Source of the DNA: GCA-016432345 sp964544105
GTDB lineage: Bacteria > Patescibacteriota > Microgenomatia > Levybacterales > UBA12049
Assembly (NCBI GenBank): GCA_964544105.1
Contig: CAZIZQ010000026.1
Span: 1-14,215 of the forward strand
DNA: 14,215 nucleotides
Direction: 5' to 3'
Shown here: in pieces, positions 12,704 to 14,215 of the stretch
Layout: the number at the start of each line of letters is the position of its first letter
Numbering within the stretch: position 1 is the first letter of the stretch
Translations under genes and position numbers: made by a program
Notes under the pieces: model-generated
Told to the model about the DNA's origin: nothing
What the model saw: only the letters and a program-made list of their open reading frames with translations
Database searches by the model: none

Positions 12704-14215
12704 CTACTCACTTACCGAATAGCTTATAATCTTTCCCTCTACATAAACAATTTTTTCTATCTTTTTTCCCTCTAAATACTTTTTAACCTTCTCACTTTCC
12801 TGCGTTTTTTTCTCAACGACATTCTGAATTCTGAATTCTGAATTCTGAATTTTAATTTTGTCTCTTACTTTACCATTAATTTGCACCATAATAGTTACTT
12901 CGTCGGTCATAAGCATCTTTGGGTCATAGGACGGTAAAAGATGGATATGAATCGAATTTTTATTTTTCAAAACACCCTGCCACAGTTCCTCTGTCATATG
13001 AGGAGCAAAAGGAGCTAAAAAGAGCAAAATAGCCTCAATATGCTGTTTTGAGATTTGATTTTTATGCTTTGACATTTCATTATAGTACTCCATAATCGCA
13101 GCAATGGCTGTATTATAGTGAAGCGAAACTAAATCATCGGTAACTTTCTTTATTGTCTTATGCATTATTCTATCAAGCTCTTTCTTTCTGTCATGCCGAA
13201 CTTGTTTCGGCATCTCATCCTCTGAAGAACGTGATCCTGAAACAAGTTCAGGATGACACGAAGTAACGAGTCGCCAGACTCGTTTCAAGAATCTGTACAT
13301 TCCTTCTACTCCACTGTCTCTAAAATCTCCACCCTGGGAAAAAGGGCCAGAAAACATCAAATACGTTCGTACTGTATCCGAGCCATACTTTTTGATATAT
13401 TCATCTGGCACCACCACATTACCTTTACTCTTACTCATTTTATGGCCGTCTTTAATAATAAGACCATGGGCATAAAATCGCGGGAAAGGTTCGTCGAAAT
13501 CAATTAGCTTTAAATCTTTAAATACTTTGGTCAAAAATCGAGTGTATAGCAAGTGCAATACCGAATGCTCTGCGCCACCTATGTACATATCCACTGGCAA
13601 CCAATTTTCCCCCCTGCTTTTTGTCCAGGGATTTTTTTTGTCATCTGTCGAAATGTATCGAAAGAAATACCACGAACTATCAAGAAATGTATCAGACACA
13701 TCTGTTTCTCTCCTAGCTTTTCCCCCACATTTTGGACAAGTTGTGTTGTAAAACTCCGGATGATTAGCCAATGGTGCCGTGCCGGTACCCTCCGGCCGCC
13801 AATCTTGGACATCTGGTAAAAGCACTGGTAATTGCTCCTCTGGCACTGGTTGCCAGTGACATGTGTCACAGTAAATCATGGGAATTGGCGGTCCCCAGTA
13901 GCGCTGGCGGGAAATGAGCCAGTCTCTAAGATGATAGTTAACAACTTTCTTGCCTTTTGGCCTTGCAAGAAATGAGGTTTTTTCAATCGCAATTTTGTAC
14001 TTCTGGGCAAATTCCCTATCTCTTTCATCAACAGATGGAACTGCCATAATTGCTCCTGTTCCATATTCCATTAAAACATAATCGGCAATCCAAATTGGAA
14101 TTTTCTTTTTTGTTAATGGATTAAGACAATAATCTCCTGTAAAAACTCCTGTTTTTTCTTTTCGCCTTTCCTCATCAGTTTTATTTTCTGACAGTCTAAT
14201 ATAATCTATAACTTC
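12704..14215 (-). CDS. leuS: Leucyl-tRNA synthetase, C-terminal part
   Basis: The frame is open to the window edge: 503 residues of the C-terminal part. Numbered within this fragment, it starts in the CP1 editing domain (IWIADYVLMEYGTGAIMAVP, then SVDERD). It continues through NYHLRDWLISRQRYWG, a zinc-binding insert (CDTC, CPKC), DVSDTFLDSSWYFFRY, and the catalytic KMSKS (259-263). The anticodon-binding domain (FLKRVWRLV onward) and the small C-terminal domain (IMVQINGKVRDKI, KKYLEGKKIEKIVYVEGKI) follow. Two repeat-encoded stretches are present: HPELVSGS to VRHD (321-342), and IQNSEFRIQN (about 456-466). About 40 residues usually found between the DERD motif and NYRLRDW are missing. It heads the visible part of the comEA-comEC operon. 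Confidence 0.95.
   Translation of the reverse strand, partial: EVIDYIRLSENKTDEERRKEKTGVFTGDYCLNPLTKKKIPIWIADYVLMEYGTGAIMAVPSVDERDREFAQKYKIAIEKTSFLARPKGKKVVNYHLRDWLISRQRYWGPPIPMIYCDTCHWQPVPEEQLPVLLPDVQDWRPEGTGTAPLANHPEFYNTTCPKCGGKARRETDVSDTFLDSSWYFFRYISTDDKKNPWTKSRGENWLPVDMYIGGAEHSVLHLLYTRFLTKVFKDLKLIDFDEPFPRFYAHGLIIKDGHKMSKSKGNVVVPDEYIKKYGSDTVRTYLMFSGPFSQGGDFRDSGVEGMYRFLKRVWRLVTSCHPELVSGSRSSEDEMPKQVRHDRKKELDRIMHKTIKKVTDDLVSLHYNTAIAAIMEYYNEMSKHKNQISKQHIEAILLFLAPFAPHMTEELWQGVLKNKNSIHIHLLPSYDPKMLMTDEVTIMVQINGKVRDKIKIQNSEFRIQNVVEKKTQESEKVKKYLEGKKIEKIVYVEGKIISYSVSE
12821..12856 (-). repeat. Heptamer array in leuS (TCAGAAT units)
   Basis: Four exact ATTCTGA units (12821-12848) on the plus strand, TCAGAAT on the coding strand, then ATTTTAA. 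Read as KIQNSEFRIQN in the C-terminal domain of LeuRS, where family members have a loop. Confidence 0.9.
13190..13255 (-). repeat. 66-base double palindrome inside leuS
   Basis: ATGCCGAA (13193-13200) pairs with TTCGGCAT (13206-13213) around CTTGT, and ATCCTGAA (13234-13241) pairs with TTCAGGAT (13247-13254). It is 22 codons, HPELVSGS at one end and MPKQVRHD at the other. It lies in a variable stretch of the anticodon-binding domain. The layout is the same as the 57-base element in argS, with a longer middle. Confidence 0.88.

Overview
The window looks like chromosomal DNA from a Candidate Phyla Radiation (Patescibacteria) bacterium, possibly of the Microgenomates type. This rests on gene content and style, not on a marker tree. 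Genes are compact, often overlap by a few bases and mostly lack Shine-Dalgarno sequences. There is a competence gene set, a CPR-style sortase, REP-associated tyrosine transposases (RAYTs), and many small repeats sitting in frame inside housekeeping genes.

Layout. Bases 1-576 (minus) are the 5' part of a DUF2723-type multi-membrane glycosyltransferase. A 232-base gap with a REP palindrome follows. Then comes a plus-strand block: RAYT 1, dprA, comM (yifB) and yraN, with dprA-comM and comM-yraN overlapping. It converges on a minus-strand sortase whose start lies one base after a tRNA-Arg(CCT). Divergent from that tRNA is the 5' part of a tRNA-Pro(CGG), broken where RAYT 2 begins. An A/T-rich heptamer region separates RAYT 2 from the minus-strand pair M16 peptidase-ndk. 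Next is a RelB/DinJ-like antitoxin with a RelE/YafQ-like toxin broken by one stop codon. The rest is a minus-strand operon, read leuS (partial) - comEA - comEC membrane part - ComEC-type metallo-beta-lactamase - argS.

How the genes fit together. ComEA (DNA receptor), the ComEC membrane channel and its MBL domain would bring in single-stranded DNA. DprA would hand it to RecA, and ComM would drive branch migration. These genes sit in two nearby clusters, mixed with aminoacyl-tRNA synthetases and with the RAYTs and their palindromes.

The most striking theme is repeat invasion of genes. At least three palindromic families and one class of 7-base tandem arrays are present. One REP lies inside RAYT 1. 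Another forms nearly the whole spacer between yraN and the sortase gene and gives both their stop codons. argS carries four separate in-frame repeat segments, leuS two and comEA one. Other points worth checking are the truncated tRNA-Pro that seems to lend its promoter to RAYT 2, ComEC split at an A6 run, a short LeuRS editing domain, and near-leaderless promoters.
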